DNA of 64,000 bases from Achaetomiella virescens (taxonomy: Eukaryota > Ascomycota > Sordariomycetes > Sordariales > Chaetomiaceae), in contig JARNGD010000026.1 of assembly GCA_031001845.1 (NCBI GenBank), positions 62,001 through 126,000 of the forward strand, written 5' to 3'. A program made the translations under genes and the position numbers. Positions 34,493 through 45,575 of the stretch are shown in pieces; positions within the stretch are counted from its first letter, which is position 1, and every line of letters starts with the position of its first letter. Below the pieces are notes generated by a model that had not been told where the DNA came from, ran no database searches, and saw nothing but the letters and a program-made list of their open reading frames with translations.

Positions 34493-36784
34493 ATGGGCCT
34501 CTCCCAAAGCAAATCCGCTCCCTCCCACAGCCAGAGGTACGGGTCGCTCTCCGGGCACGGTTCCGGCCGCCCGTCCTGGGACAGGGACGCCGCCTCGTCC
34601 TCCTCCCCGTACAAAACCGCGCAACCACAACCGGCGAACATCCCTTCCACTTATATCCGCCCACGCCCCCCCCGGCACCAACACTGCCCTCCTTTTTCTC
34701 TTTCCAGCAAGGCTCCGAGCGCGCCCAGAATAATCGCTACCTATCCGAGGCGTCTCCGCTACTAGGCCGGTACCGCGCCGTGCCGAGGCCAGGTGACCGG
34801 ACAGTAGGAACCAGCCGTAGCGGAGGGCGGGGGTCTACACAAGGTCAGACAGGGCTGTTGTCCGCGGAGCCGGGGTGGAGGGGGAGCGTGCACGTGGGCT
34901 ATGGGGCGCTGGTCGCTGCTGCTGCGGAGCAGGAGGAGGATGACGAGGAAGAGGGGATGAAGATGTGGAAGAGTCCGAGGTAGGGTGTTGTGTTGGTAAT
35001 GGAGGGAGGCGGTGGAGGAGGGTGAAAGGCAGGCTAAAGAGAGGGCTGAGAAGGTTAGGGGGCATCTGGGTTGATCCCAAGGCCAGTGTGATCCGGCGTG
35101 TTGTGAACGTGTGGTGGAGTCGCTGGGGAACGTTGGTTGTCTTGCCGGCGTTATTGGTAAGTTGCTTCCTTTTTCCTGGTAGTGATGTGATGCTGGTGAT
35201 GAAGTGCGCGCTGGTCCGGGCCGAGCCGCTGCGACGTAGAAGGCTAATCTTCTTGCTCAGGCCGTGACATGGTGCGCCATACCATTCCCGCAGTATCCAT
35301 TGCCCGACGACGACGGCGACGACGGTGTTCCCGGGCTGGAGAGTCGGATCCCCCCCGCGCCGGAAGATCCCCGGTCACGGAGCAGCAAGGGTCCAGGTCA
35401 ACTTCTGGTTCTTCCTCTTCGTCTACTACAGCTTCTACAACCTGACCGCTCTGATATGGATCACCAAAGTCTTCAATCTCTACAGCCTCAACTGGTGGCC
35501 CCAGTCTCTAGGCTTCCCCATCACCGTGTCCGCCATCGCCATCCTTTCGATCGCGGCTCCCATCCCGATCTATCTTACTCCGGAGACCAAATTCTTGACC
35601 GTTCATAACACGGCCTGGATCTCATGGACTTTCGTCATCATGGCGATGCCGGTGGCCATTGCTTTTCTCATTCTCATGTCTAACGAGCGCCACCTCAAAT
35701 TGCGACACCCTCTGTCTGAGACGCAACGGATCTTTACGACGTCTTGGTGGGCTGGCGAGCCAGATAACACCATGTCTCGCCGCGACGGGAGACGGCAACG
35801 TGCTGCTCTTGACCCTAACGCCTTTGACACGGCCCTTGGCACGACAGGGGTCGGCTTCGTTGATCCTCGTCATCAACGCCCAGCGATACCCGTCAGGCTC
35901 CGACGACGGTGGCTGCCGGCCAGCTTCGTTCGCTTCGTATGGTTCTGCCTTGCACTGCTCGTCGGCTTGTTGGCGTACGTGATAGGAGAGCGTACGCTGA
36001 GATCTACTTGCGCACGCTGCCGCACAACAACTTGGAGACCATCGTCTATGTCTATGGATGGATCTCGACCGTGTATCTGCTGGATGGGCTGACAGGATGG
36101 ATCTTGGAGGAACGAGGGTGAACGAGTCGGGAGCTACCCCCTGAGCTGGATTTTCAGCTGTAAGTCTTGTCTCCTGGTCACATCCTGAACCAGCCTCAAC
36201 TGACATGAAGCAGCTACTTCATGCTCACCTATCAAACCTACGTCCGAGCTCTGTACGCCCGCCTGCGCAGCCCATCTCAGTTCATTTTGCTCCAAGTCAT
36301 CTCGTCAACAAGTCTCATCATCGTCACACCCATCCTAATGTCAGCCCCCTTTCACTGGTTTCTTGTCCGTGATTGGCGCCAACAGCCAAAGCTACGGCTC
36401 GTACCAAAAGATCTGCATCCGCAACGTCTTCATCCGCTTCATGGCTGAGAACGCCTCTATGCTAGCCTTCCTAGGCAGTGTGGCCGTGTTGCATTTCGGC
36501 GCACCAGAGAAGTCTATCCTTACTTTGCCTTCGATGGCACCGACGAGACGGAAGACTACGACTTTGCCCTCACATTCTGGGCCTCAAGCATCACATGGGG
36601 CTGCGAGCTAGCTGCAAGTTTCATCGTGGATTGGCTTATCCGCTGGATCTACAAAGTGAGCGTCGTCACCGAAGGCAAGCTTGACTTTATCGTCTGGCCG
36701 GAGCTGCTGCCTACCTGCGTCGCCGTCATGCTGCACGTTCTGCAAAACATGCTATTCTCGATCATTCGACTGCAGTTTCGTTGA
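34493..36784 (+). CDS. Polytopic membrane protein of unknown function
   Basis: I do not recognise the function, but the gene is clearly real. The start MGLSQSKSAP has Gly2 and Ser6, matching the N-myristoylation pattern. A Ser/Pro/Arg-rich cytosolic region of about 190 residues contains an acidic patch (EEDDEEEG) near its end. After it come about eight to ten hydrophobic segments, including GTLVVLPALLAVTWCAI (spliced across the intron 35158-35260), FWFFLFVYYSFYNLTALIW, ISWTFVIMAMPVAIAFLILM, FVWFCLALLVGLLAYVIGE and FILLQVISSTSLIIVTPILM. It ends AVMLHVLQNMLFSIIRLQFR. One-base breaks occur near 34690, 34985, 35390, 35830, 35985, 36350 and 36505. The length would be about 700 residues. A transporter or membrane sensor is possible; nothing in the sequence decides. 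Confidence 0.75.
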
Positions 36785-38391
36785 CTCGAATGGAGAGATT
36801 CGATACGGGAAACGTGACATCGGAAAGACCCAGCATTGGCAGGCGGCGGGCCCCATCCTTTTGTGCGTCAGCATCAGCACCGGCATCCGCGATTCGGCCT
36901 CTCACAGCCCAGCTCTCGCTCGCGTGTCAGAGGGCTGACCCGACAGGGCCTACAAACCCCTAGCTTATATTACCCCATACGGACGAAGCGACTCAGTCGC
37001 CATCGCCCCCAAAGTTGACCCAATTTGCCTCTGTTTTCTTTCCTTCTCTTGATACATACGGGCGGAAGACTGGGAGCATTGCATAGCACAGCGTTGGATG
37101 ACTGCACGATACCCACTTGGCTTGGCATAGCGTAGCTTTCGTTCCTTTCCCATGGTTTGGCCGCGCAGTTGTTCTCGATAGAGCTGTTATCTTTTATGGA
37201 GGAGCGAGGCTCGACTTCTTATTACTCAATACATCACGATATCTGTCTTCGATGGATGCCGACGGCTGGCATCGGCCTACCATCCCGGTGACGTGAGATA
37301 ACTTCACAAGGCTCCTAGCCGATCGATAATAGAGATAAGATAACCTGCAGCCATGGTCCCCGCTCGTTGGGTTTCACTGCGTCATGATGTTTCTGTTTCC
37401 TTCATTCTGCAGGACGGTACAAGGTGCACTCATACCCTACCGGATACGGGCCGGCTGCGGGGAGATCTTTCTAGACAGATTGGTACCGAGCCGAGATGGC
37501 CAGGAGCGCACTGCAGTCTCCGTACGCCGTACCGACGACACGACATGATTTCTAGTTTAGCACTGATTGTCTGTCGAGTTGAAAGCAGGCAATCTCGTCA
37601 AGGCACAGTGGCTTGTGCTTAAAAAGGCTAATGGTCCCCATCACCATTCATGACCGGGGACCTCAGCATCTGGATGGCCAGGCTCAGATTTGATGTCTTG
37701 GTTCCCTCATGATTCTCTATTGCAGTTTTCAGCAAGCAGTGGCCGGAAGGAACAGCCTTACGGAAATTTGATGCCGTGTTACACTCGGATCGGGAACCAA
37801 AGTCGAAGCTCAGATCCGATTTCGGATACCACACTGCCAACCTTGTCCCGGAACCAAGGAGTCGACAGCCGAAACGTGCTCGGCACGGGGAGGAGGCGGT
37901 GAAGACGCACCTCGCATGACCCTGAACCAGCCCATGCTTATCTTCCATCCAGACGATGTAGCCAGACTCCCAGAATATGCGCAAGCCCACTGTTTCCCGC
38001 AGCTACGACATGGGATACTCGTTGCCAAGGTTACCCTACATCAAGGATGTTGAATTTATCAATCTGCGGCGCTTGGTTTCTATGACACATGTGAGAGCAG
38101 CCGAAAGCCGAGCTAAGTTGCCAATCTCCGGCCGCCTGATAGAGAGCGGGCATCAGGCCAGTTCTTGCTCTCTCCCGTGTCTCCGTTTGTGCCTTCTCCC
38201 GGGTTAGTTCGCACGGGGGGAAAGCAGTGACAGCTCTCAACATCGAAGGGCAGGGGAACTAGGCTTTGGTTGGATCAAATGTAGCAGCCGGAAGGTGGAC
38301 CTGAAGGCTGACGATAGGGAGGAAGCAAGACCGTCTTGACCCAGACATGCCTGTGAGCCAGGTGTCATGTGTGGTCCGGGTATTGCAAAAA

Positions 38392-38420
38392 GGGGGGGCC
38401 GGGGGGGGGGGGGGGGGGGG
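38392..38420 (+). repeat. Poly-G tract, G7-CC-G20
   Basis: Seven Gs, two Cs and twenty Gs in a row. Such a run can form G-quadruplex DNA and is also a place where sequence length calls are unreliable. The exact number of Gs should not be trusted. Confidence 0.9.
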
Positions 38421-40550
38421 TGAGGTTGTGTCCCAGGTCTGGGAGCCAGAAACCTCAGCAGTTGTGATGTATGGTTTGGCGGTTAGAGAGTCCATGCAGG
38501 CATCCAAGACCGAAAATGAGAAGCTAGAGGTGCTGGATGGTACGAAGCACCATGTTTTATCCTCAAAAGTTCCCGACCAAGCCGGGCTATTGTCCTTGGC
38601 CTGGCCGAGAGAGACCTCCGATGCAAGCAGCCGGTGAGCCGAAACATGAGACGCTACCCGTCATACAGCTCTTCTTGTCCCCGGTTAAGGCTGGTACGGT
38701 GTGATTTCCCGGGCACTTTCGGCAGAGGCAATCCAAACTGGAAGGCCAGCTGTTCGGTAACCTCCACCGATTGCCGAACTTCAGACATCTCTTCCCATAT
38801 TTGTCTTGAAGCAACATGGCCTTGTCTGTCTCCGACATGTATCAGAGCAAGAAAAACGGCGAAGGATGAGAGATCCCGATGTATTCCGCTGACCGTAAGA
38901 CAATTTAAGTCAGAGGCCAGGAACGACATATCGGAGAGCGATCAAGGTACACCTCCCGACTGTGGACCGCTCCCATTAGCCTGTGCATCTTCAACTGCTC
39001 AACACCATCCAGACCGGTGACAAGAAACCGGAGAGACGTCCAATGATGTTGATCCAGGCCAACTCTTCTTTGCCTGCACACTGTCTGGAGAGGACAAAAC
39101 GAAGAGCACGAAATTGGCGTTGAGTTGACGTATGGCGGCAGGTGTGGAACGGGGATGTTTGAAAGTGCGTCGGTGCCAACCAAACGGAAGCGGGCCGGGC
39201 AAGGCGGTCACTGCTGGGCCTGTTATGCGACGGGAGGCAGGTGCCGTCCGCCGAGGTAAGTTGTCTTTTTTTGCGCTTCGGGCTGGTTCAGGCGGCCATT
39301 ACACCCCGTCACATATCAGACTTGCCGACTTTGACCTTCACCAGAATGCCGTGGGGGTGTAGGACGGCGATTGGCCAGGGTGATACACAGTTCGTTACCC
39401 TGATGGCACGATGGTGGGGAGCTGTCTTGGAGTGGAAGTCGTGTGAGGAGGAGGCTGAGGAGCCCCGCAGGAGATGCTTGGCTGCCAAGCCATAGCGGGC
39501 TTCATTGGTATATACATAATTACCCGCTGTGTATTTATTGGGTTCGGCCTGTGAACGTGAACAAGCGACTTGCTGGTGTGACCTGGAGGAACGATTCCCG
39601 CGTTGCATCTCATCCGACCAGTTCCGTCGAGCAAGCTGAGAGTGGCGAAATGGACTTGTGGCTCATCCGACAAGCTCCGAACACGCCCGTGAACCTGGGG
39701 AATCTCCACAGCCAGATAAGCCATGGTAGTGATGTGAGCTGGAGGCTGCGATGGGGTTGTGATGAGCGGGAGGTGCTCTCGGATTGCAGGCCGCCAGCAA
39801 AATCAATCAGCGGGCATGTGTGCTGTGATACGGATATGGATGCATCCGTATCCGCATACAGTTTCCCTCCCGGAGGCATTCTTTGGGACGAGCTCAATGG
39901 CCTCGCTTGTCATGTTGGCCTGAATCTCGATTTGTGAATGGAACTAATGTTCGGCGCGTCTTCGCCTGCAGGGCTGGGCGTGCTTCGCCTGGTGGGGTGG
40001 AGACTGCGTTCCACTCCTGAGCGTTTACCCCCACCTTCCCATCCTGTCCCATCTGGCCTCCATCCGTTCCATTCGGTCTGGTTGCGGTTCAGGCCTCCAT
40101 CTCGTTAACGCTCCCTCTCCGCCTCTCGCCCAATCTGAAGGTAAGTCTTTTTTCGCGTTCTTCCAGCGCGGGTCAGCCAGAGATAAGGCACGGAAGCACA
40201 GTCGGGGATGTTTTGTGGTCTGCTCTCCCAGAAGGGGAGCCCGGTGCAGAACAGAGCAGGGCAAGCCTGCTTCCTCGGCCGTCCTTTCCATTGGGAACAC
40301 CGCCATCACGCACACCTGAACCTGGAACACACGCGCGGGTCTGTCTGAGGGGCTTTTTTTTTCACCGACTCCACGGGGTGAGGGACGGGACCCCTCTGAC
40401 TCCTTCGGGAGGGGCCGCCTCAGATTCCAATTTCTGTTTTCGCCCTGTGGCAGATTGATGGCAGGGTGTTCAATTCGCGTTTGTCCCTTTCCACCGCTGA
40501 CGCCCAAGCATTCCGTGCTGCACACCCTGCTGGCCACAATCCGATTTTTC

Positions 40551-40630
40551 TCCTTCTCTGGACACGAGCATCGCACCTGCCTTCCCTCCTCTCCCTTCTT
40601 CTTCTTCTCCCTCTCTTTCTCTCCACCAAC
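40551..40630 (+). promoter_or_regulatory. Pyrimidine-rich 5' leader of APT1
   Basis: A dense CT tract (CTTCTTCTTCTCCC and similar) ends seven bases before the APT1 start, which sits in the context CCAACATGA. CT-rich tracts just upstream of the start are typical of well-expressed fungal genes and often mark the transcription start. The role is inferred from position. Confidence 0.55.
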
Positions 40631-41526
40631 ATGAGCGCCCCGCCGACGCTGCCCAAACTCTGGCGCAGACCAGCAAAGACCAAGTCCCTCAACCTCCGTC
40701 GAAGCCGCGCTCTGGCCACCAGCACTAGCAACAGCACCGACGATGCCTCGCGAGGACAGCCCCCGCCGCCGCCGCCGGTGCCTCCGAACTCGCCAGTACA
40801 AAGATAACCCTGCTCGGCGCCCTCAAGCACTTCCCGGACTTCCCGATCCCGGGCATCCATTTCATCGACATCCTGCCCCTATTCAAGACCCGGCCATCCA
40901 CGGGACCCTGCTGCGCGCCCTCGAACTCCAAGTCCTCGAGTTCGGCGAGCAGGCTAAGCCCGATGTCATCGTCGGCTTGGACGCACGCGGTTTCCTTTTT
41001 GGCCCCTCTGGCCCTGCGTCTCAATGCGAGCTTCGTCCCCGTCCGCAAGAAGGGCAAGATGCCAGGTCCCTGCCTTACCGCCACCTACGAGAAAGAGTAC
41101 GGCACCGACTTTTTCCAGATGCAGGAGGGTGCGGTGAAGCCCGGCCAGAAGGTGCTTGTGGTTGATGACATTATTGCTACTGGTGAGTAAAGAATTCGCA
41201 ATTGCGCCATTCACACGAACCCCCTGGCCCTGAACCCCCAATCACCGGTCCTGCCAGCCACCAAGACATCTCGCCTCGGCCCGTTTCGCGTACCAGACGC
41301 GGGTCTCCGGCCACACGGAGCATTTCGTCAAGCGATAGCTAATCTTGGTGTTTGTGCATCCCGCTAACTTTTCCATCACAGGTGGTTCCGCTTGCTGCCG
41401 GCTCTCTGGTCAAGCAGATGGGAGGCGAACTTATCGGATATCTGTTCATCCTCGAGATCGCCGTCTTGAATGGCCGCTCTAAGCTTGGTGGCGTCCAACG
41501 GTCATCTCCTCGAGACGAACGAGTAA
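40631..41526 (+). CDS. APT1: Adenine phosphoribosyltransferase
   Basis: This purine-salvage enzyme makes AMP from adenine and PRPP. The N-terminal part, about 65 residues before the core, is Pro/Ala/Ser-rich and longer than in most family members. The core opens with LGALKHFPDFPIPGIHFIDI and continues with KPDVIVGLDARGFLFG, FVPVRKKGKMPGP and the PRPP loop VLVVDDIIATGG. An intron of about 200 bp (41187-41381) splits ATG from GSA; its donor is GTGAGT. The second exon reads AAGSLVKQMGGELIGYLF and ends in the typical TVILLETNE. One-base breaks occur near 40675, 41005, 41391 (an extra T) and 41495. The 5' frame is uncertain because of at least one break in the N-terminal extension. Confidence 0.9.
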
Positions 41527-42334
41527 CGGCCGACATCGGCTGCTGCGCTTGACTTCATCAGACCACCTCCCCCGAGAACCCCTTCAGATCACCTAATGCT
41601 CTAATCAAGGCTTTTCCGCAAACATATTTAGGCCTACACCAGAGCCTGGTTAATGATGGCGGGCGGGAGCCAGGGCTGGTAGTGGGGTTAATTCTGCGCT
41701 TTTTCATTTTCTTGAACCCACCTATGTTCTCTTTGAAGGAGGGCATGGAAACTACAACACGGTTTTGGGACGACTTCCCAGTATGACGGACAGGGGCTAA
41801 GGACAGGATGTGGCTGGCACTCTTTGGCGTTTGGGGTTATGAAAAGTTCAACCGGTGAATCACTGTTGGAGTGATCGAGTCATTGGACCTTGCATGATAG
41901 AACACAGCATGCCCTGGATCGTGCTCTAATCATCCTCCGATAGCTGCACTCGTAGGACGCAAACTTGTGGGCAACCATCCCCAGTTATCTACTTGAAACT
42001 GCTGGCAGGTGTAATTCCTCCCCTAGTAGCTATCAGGGTGGACAGGTTTATCAGAGCCAATGTCCTCAAGTCCCATGTGACATGTTGTAGGAGCACCGCC
42101 TATTTCGAGCCAACCCGAGATCCGGGAGCATTGTATAAAGCCAAAGTCGGCGCCGGACTCGACTCGGAAATCATCAAAACTCTTTGCTTTATGACGTAAT
42201 ATATCTACTGGGCCTCGCTTTGTTACAATGCCATGACAACTCCAAAGCACATCTCATCCATCCTGAATGCCATTATCAAAACGATGCAAGAGCCCCAACC
42301 TCTCCTCATCACCATCACCAACTCTCTCCTCCTC
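41527..42334. other. Intergenic, tail to tail APT1 / EDEM
   Basis: This is an 808-bp convergent interval with no gene seen. It should contain both transcription ends. Confidence 0.5.
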
Positions 42335-45300
42335 TTACGAGTTCACCCCTGCATCCCCCTCATCCACAATGATGTTCCTCACCCTCTCCCCCTGACTCTC
42401 GACAAAATACCGCCTCATCACGCCAACCCGTGCCGCCCATCTTCAGCTGCTGGTACGCCACCTCCCCCCCGCCCACCATCACCATCGCAATCGGATGCCG
42501 TCTCTGGATACCCCCGGCGTGCGCTGCACCTCGTCCAACAACGGCCTGACCAGCCACCCCTCTCCCGGGGCAGAGAGCGCGTAGGCGCGGTACCCCGCTC
42601 CGTCGTCGTCCTCGTCCGATACGACAACTACCAGCTGCAACGATTTTGGGGAGGGCAGAAAGGCGGGGATGTTGGCAAGCTTGGTCGAGAAGTTGCAACC
42701 CCGCGGCGGATGAGGATGACCTGGTGGTCACGCGGCGCCGACGTGGGAAGCGGGCCCGAGCAGGCGTGGCCTGCGGCGTAGATGGTCGTCCATGGAAAGA
42801 TGCCTTCGGGGACGGCACCGAAGGCGGGGATGCGCGCGCCGGAGGGACAGTTTGGGGCGGCAGAGGCGCGGCGCCGATGCCGGTGGGCGTTATGGCGGTT
42901 TGGTTGATGACGAGGTTGAACGGGAGGGATGCCGGGGTTGTGCCGGGCAGAGAGGTGGGGAGTTGAATATCGAGGGAGGCAGCCATGCGGGTGAAGAGGG
43001 ATTTGACAAGGGAGCCGAGCTCCGCGAGGACGGCGGAGTGGTTGGTGGCGTCTTCGAGGGGTTCGAAGGGGGATGGCTCGGCCTCGTCCGAGCGGGTGTG
43101 GCGATCGTTGTTGGTTGTTGTGTCGTTGTCGAGGATGTCGACTTGGTGAAGGTGCTGGAGCTTGACGATGACAGGGTCTCGGACGAGGTTGAACCTGGGG
43201 TCCGCGACATCACCGAGGATAGCCCGGTCGAAGACGGCAAATTCATCTCGGCCAAGAGAGACGCCGTTGATCTTGGTGACTCGCCATTCCCGCTCGCCCT
43301 CTTCCTCAAGGCGCATGGTAACTTTCAAGCCAGACAAGCTGGTGACCCGGATCCGGTCTGTGGTCAGACGCTCCATGTTCTGGTTCCCAAACATGAAGTT
43401 GAACGAGGTGCCGCCTACAGCCTGACCCGCATTGGGAGAGAACTCGAGGGTGACCTCCTGTGGGTGGTGGACCTTGGAGCAAGTGCCATTGCTCGCGCAG
43501 CAGCTCTGGGGGAAGTGTCCAGGGGAATAGGGTGTGGTTGGACCTGGCCATGTGCTGGCCAGACATCTGCCCTCCGTCGATGGTAACGCGTGAGGTGGAC
43601 AGCAGATGCAAGTCCAGCATGCGTGCGGCGTGGTAAATGTCATCTCTAGCAGCCACAACCGAGCCGGAGGAGAGTGGTGGGGCCGGACGCGGTGGACACG
43701 AGAGTTGGTATATGCTTCGTCGTAGTATACGGTCAGATCCTTCTGGGCCGATTTCGCGGGACGAGGTCTCCCTGCTGACACAGACTTGGGAATGATGAGG
43801 GGATGGCCCTCGGTGGTGAAGACGTAGGGAGCGTCAAGTTTGTTAAGCGGGTGTTGGTCGTCATACAGCAAGTACATGTACTTGGCCGTTTCGCCGAGGA
43901 AGAAAACTCTCCATGCGGTCGCTCTTCTGCCCATCCAGGACGTTCTGCAGCCCTGCCCACCCACAAGGAGTCCGGCATCGTCTCGTGATGTCCCGCAAAA
44001 CCATCTCGCCGACATAGAGATACCAGGGATCTTTGGTGGCACGGTAGAGGTGATACGTCGACTCGATAAACTCGGGGCGCAGTGGCCACCAGCCCAGGCC
44101 CCCTTCAACGGTCTTCTCCCGGATCGACCACCGTTCAGGGAGGGCAGCATAGCGTGTCCAGATCGCGGCGTAGAGAAGGTTTGTCTCGATGGCCTCGTCC
44201 AGCTCGCCGGCTAGGACAAGCAAGCCCGAATAATAAGCACCGAGACTGTCAACCCAGTTCGAAACCAGGGAGCCCGTCCACAAGTTGACGTTCTCATAAT
44301 GAGGATGATCGCGCTCGCTGTACAGATGGCGTTTGATGGCTGCATGCGCATGATGCCATGCCTCCAGAAATGCGTCTGGTGAATTTTCAGCGTCACTCAG
44401 TGGAGGAAAGAGCGTGTTTGGATCCATCCACTGGTCGCCATGAGCTGGTGGGACGGCAGTCCGGTTGGGAAGCTCGTGGCCAGAGAGCAAGATGTGGGAT
44501 TTTAGTGCATACTCGAAAAAGCTGTCTGCGCCCGCGCCGATGACAGCATAGGCTCCTATCCAATTCCCCTGCTCAGCGTCGACCCCGGCCCCAATAAGAC
44601 CGATTTCACTCTTCCTGTACCAGACCGCCCAAAAAGCGCGCTTTGCAAGCTGCTCGAACCGAGGGTCGCCGGTGAGGCGGCTCAGGACCGAGAACTCTAG
44701 AACGAGAGATCCCGCACCAGCACTGCACGTCTCGGTAATCTCGGGAGGCCCTTCGGCGGTTTCTATCGGAGAGTCGTCATGGAGAGGTGAGTTGGTGTAG
44801 AAGGGGATGCCGTGCCGGAGGTTGACGCGAGGATATGGCATACCCGTCTTGGTGTAAAAGGCAGGGAGAAGCCTCTGGCCCAGATCAAACGCCAACCTCA
44901 ATAGCTGACCATCGTACTTGAACCCATTCGGCCAGAGCACCGGACGTGGATGCAGGAGGTCGTCGTCTGGATGGCGTGGCTCATACCCTGTGATGGGAAG
45001 CGCGCCAATGGCGAACAGATGCGCGCTAAGCAGCCCCCCAAGGCCGCGGATCACCGTTTCAAAGACCTGTACCTTGCTGTCGACATCAAAGCCGCGCCCG
45101 CGCAGGCCCACGCCTGAGGGTCCGGGAGTGCCATCTCCGTACTGCTCCACCAGCGCAGCCACGCCGTTCTGGAAATCCCTGAGCGCCTTGGGCCCGGTGT
45201 TGCGTTCATCTGGCGGGGCCGACGCAAGGATGGCCAGGGTCGAAAGGCTGTCGATAAGGGTAAGAGAATAGTTGCCCAGAACATCGTTGAGCTCGACATT

Positions 45301-45575
45301 TCGAGGGTTCTTTGGGTCTCGAGTCAATGGAGTGCAAGAGACCGGGCGTAGCTGGGTAACGGTGTTAGCTGGCCATATCATGCAAGAAGAGGGCCGCGCT
45401 GGAAGCCATACCTCATCCTCGGGGAAGGCAATCTTCATGTAGTTATCGAAGCCGTGATAGAACATATCGACTGTCTCACGGCGGAGCTCTGATATGTGGT
45501 GGGTCGCATGGCCGCAGCTGAGGCCCAATGGCCCAGCAGGGGGGCGAGAAGCAACCATATCGATAGCAAACCCAT
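42335..45575 (-). CDS. MNL1: ER degradation-enhancing alpha-mannosidase-like protein (EDEM/Mnl1), GH47 + PA domain
   Basis: This protein trims or recognises mannose on misfolded glycoproteins for ER-associated degradation. The preferred start, 45575, gives a clean signal peptide, GLLSIWLLLAPLLGHWASA; an upstream in-frame ATG at 45698 would bury it. GH47 motifs follow: ETVDMFYHGFDNYMKIAFPE, LIDSLSTLAILAS, RGLGGLLSAHLFA, MPYPRVNLRHG, GAGSLVLEFSVLSRLTGDPR, GAGADSFFEYALKSHILL, RPEFIESTYHLYRATKDPWY and FLGETAKYMYLLYDD. After about residue 720 there is a protease-associated-type domain with HQVILIRRGGCNFSTKLANI, then VMRRYFVESQGERVRNIIV to the stop. One intron follows AFPEDE (about 45335-45412). 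One-base breaks lie near 45487, 43908 (an extra T), 43660, 43500 and 42800. About 1,050 residues in all. Confidence 0.92.

Larger units (their letters stand above)
36785..40630. other. Large gene-poor region upstream of APT1
   Basis: In 3.8 kb I see no gene. The stretch includes an extreme G tract (38392-38420). Its last 80 bp form the pyrimidine-rich leader of APT1. Reading frames here are short and without recognisable domains. Confidence 0.5.

Noticed and set aside
2855..36784. Region-wide pseudogenes or RIP damage
   Set aside because: RIP leaves C-to-T and G-to-A changes and AT-rich DNA; here the breaks are one-base indels in otherwise conserved GC-rich genes, so sequencing error fits better.
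42792..43586. A 264-codon plus-strand frame rich in Gly and Glu
   Set aside because: It is the antisense of the EDEM C-terminal region, which is supported by homology-type motifs on the minus strand.
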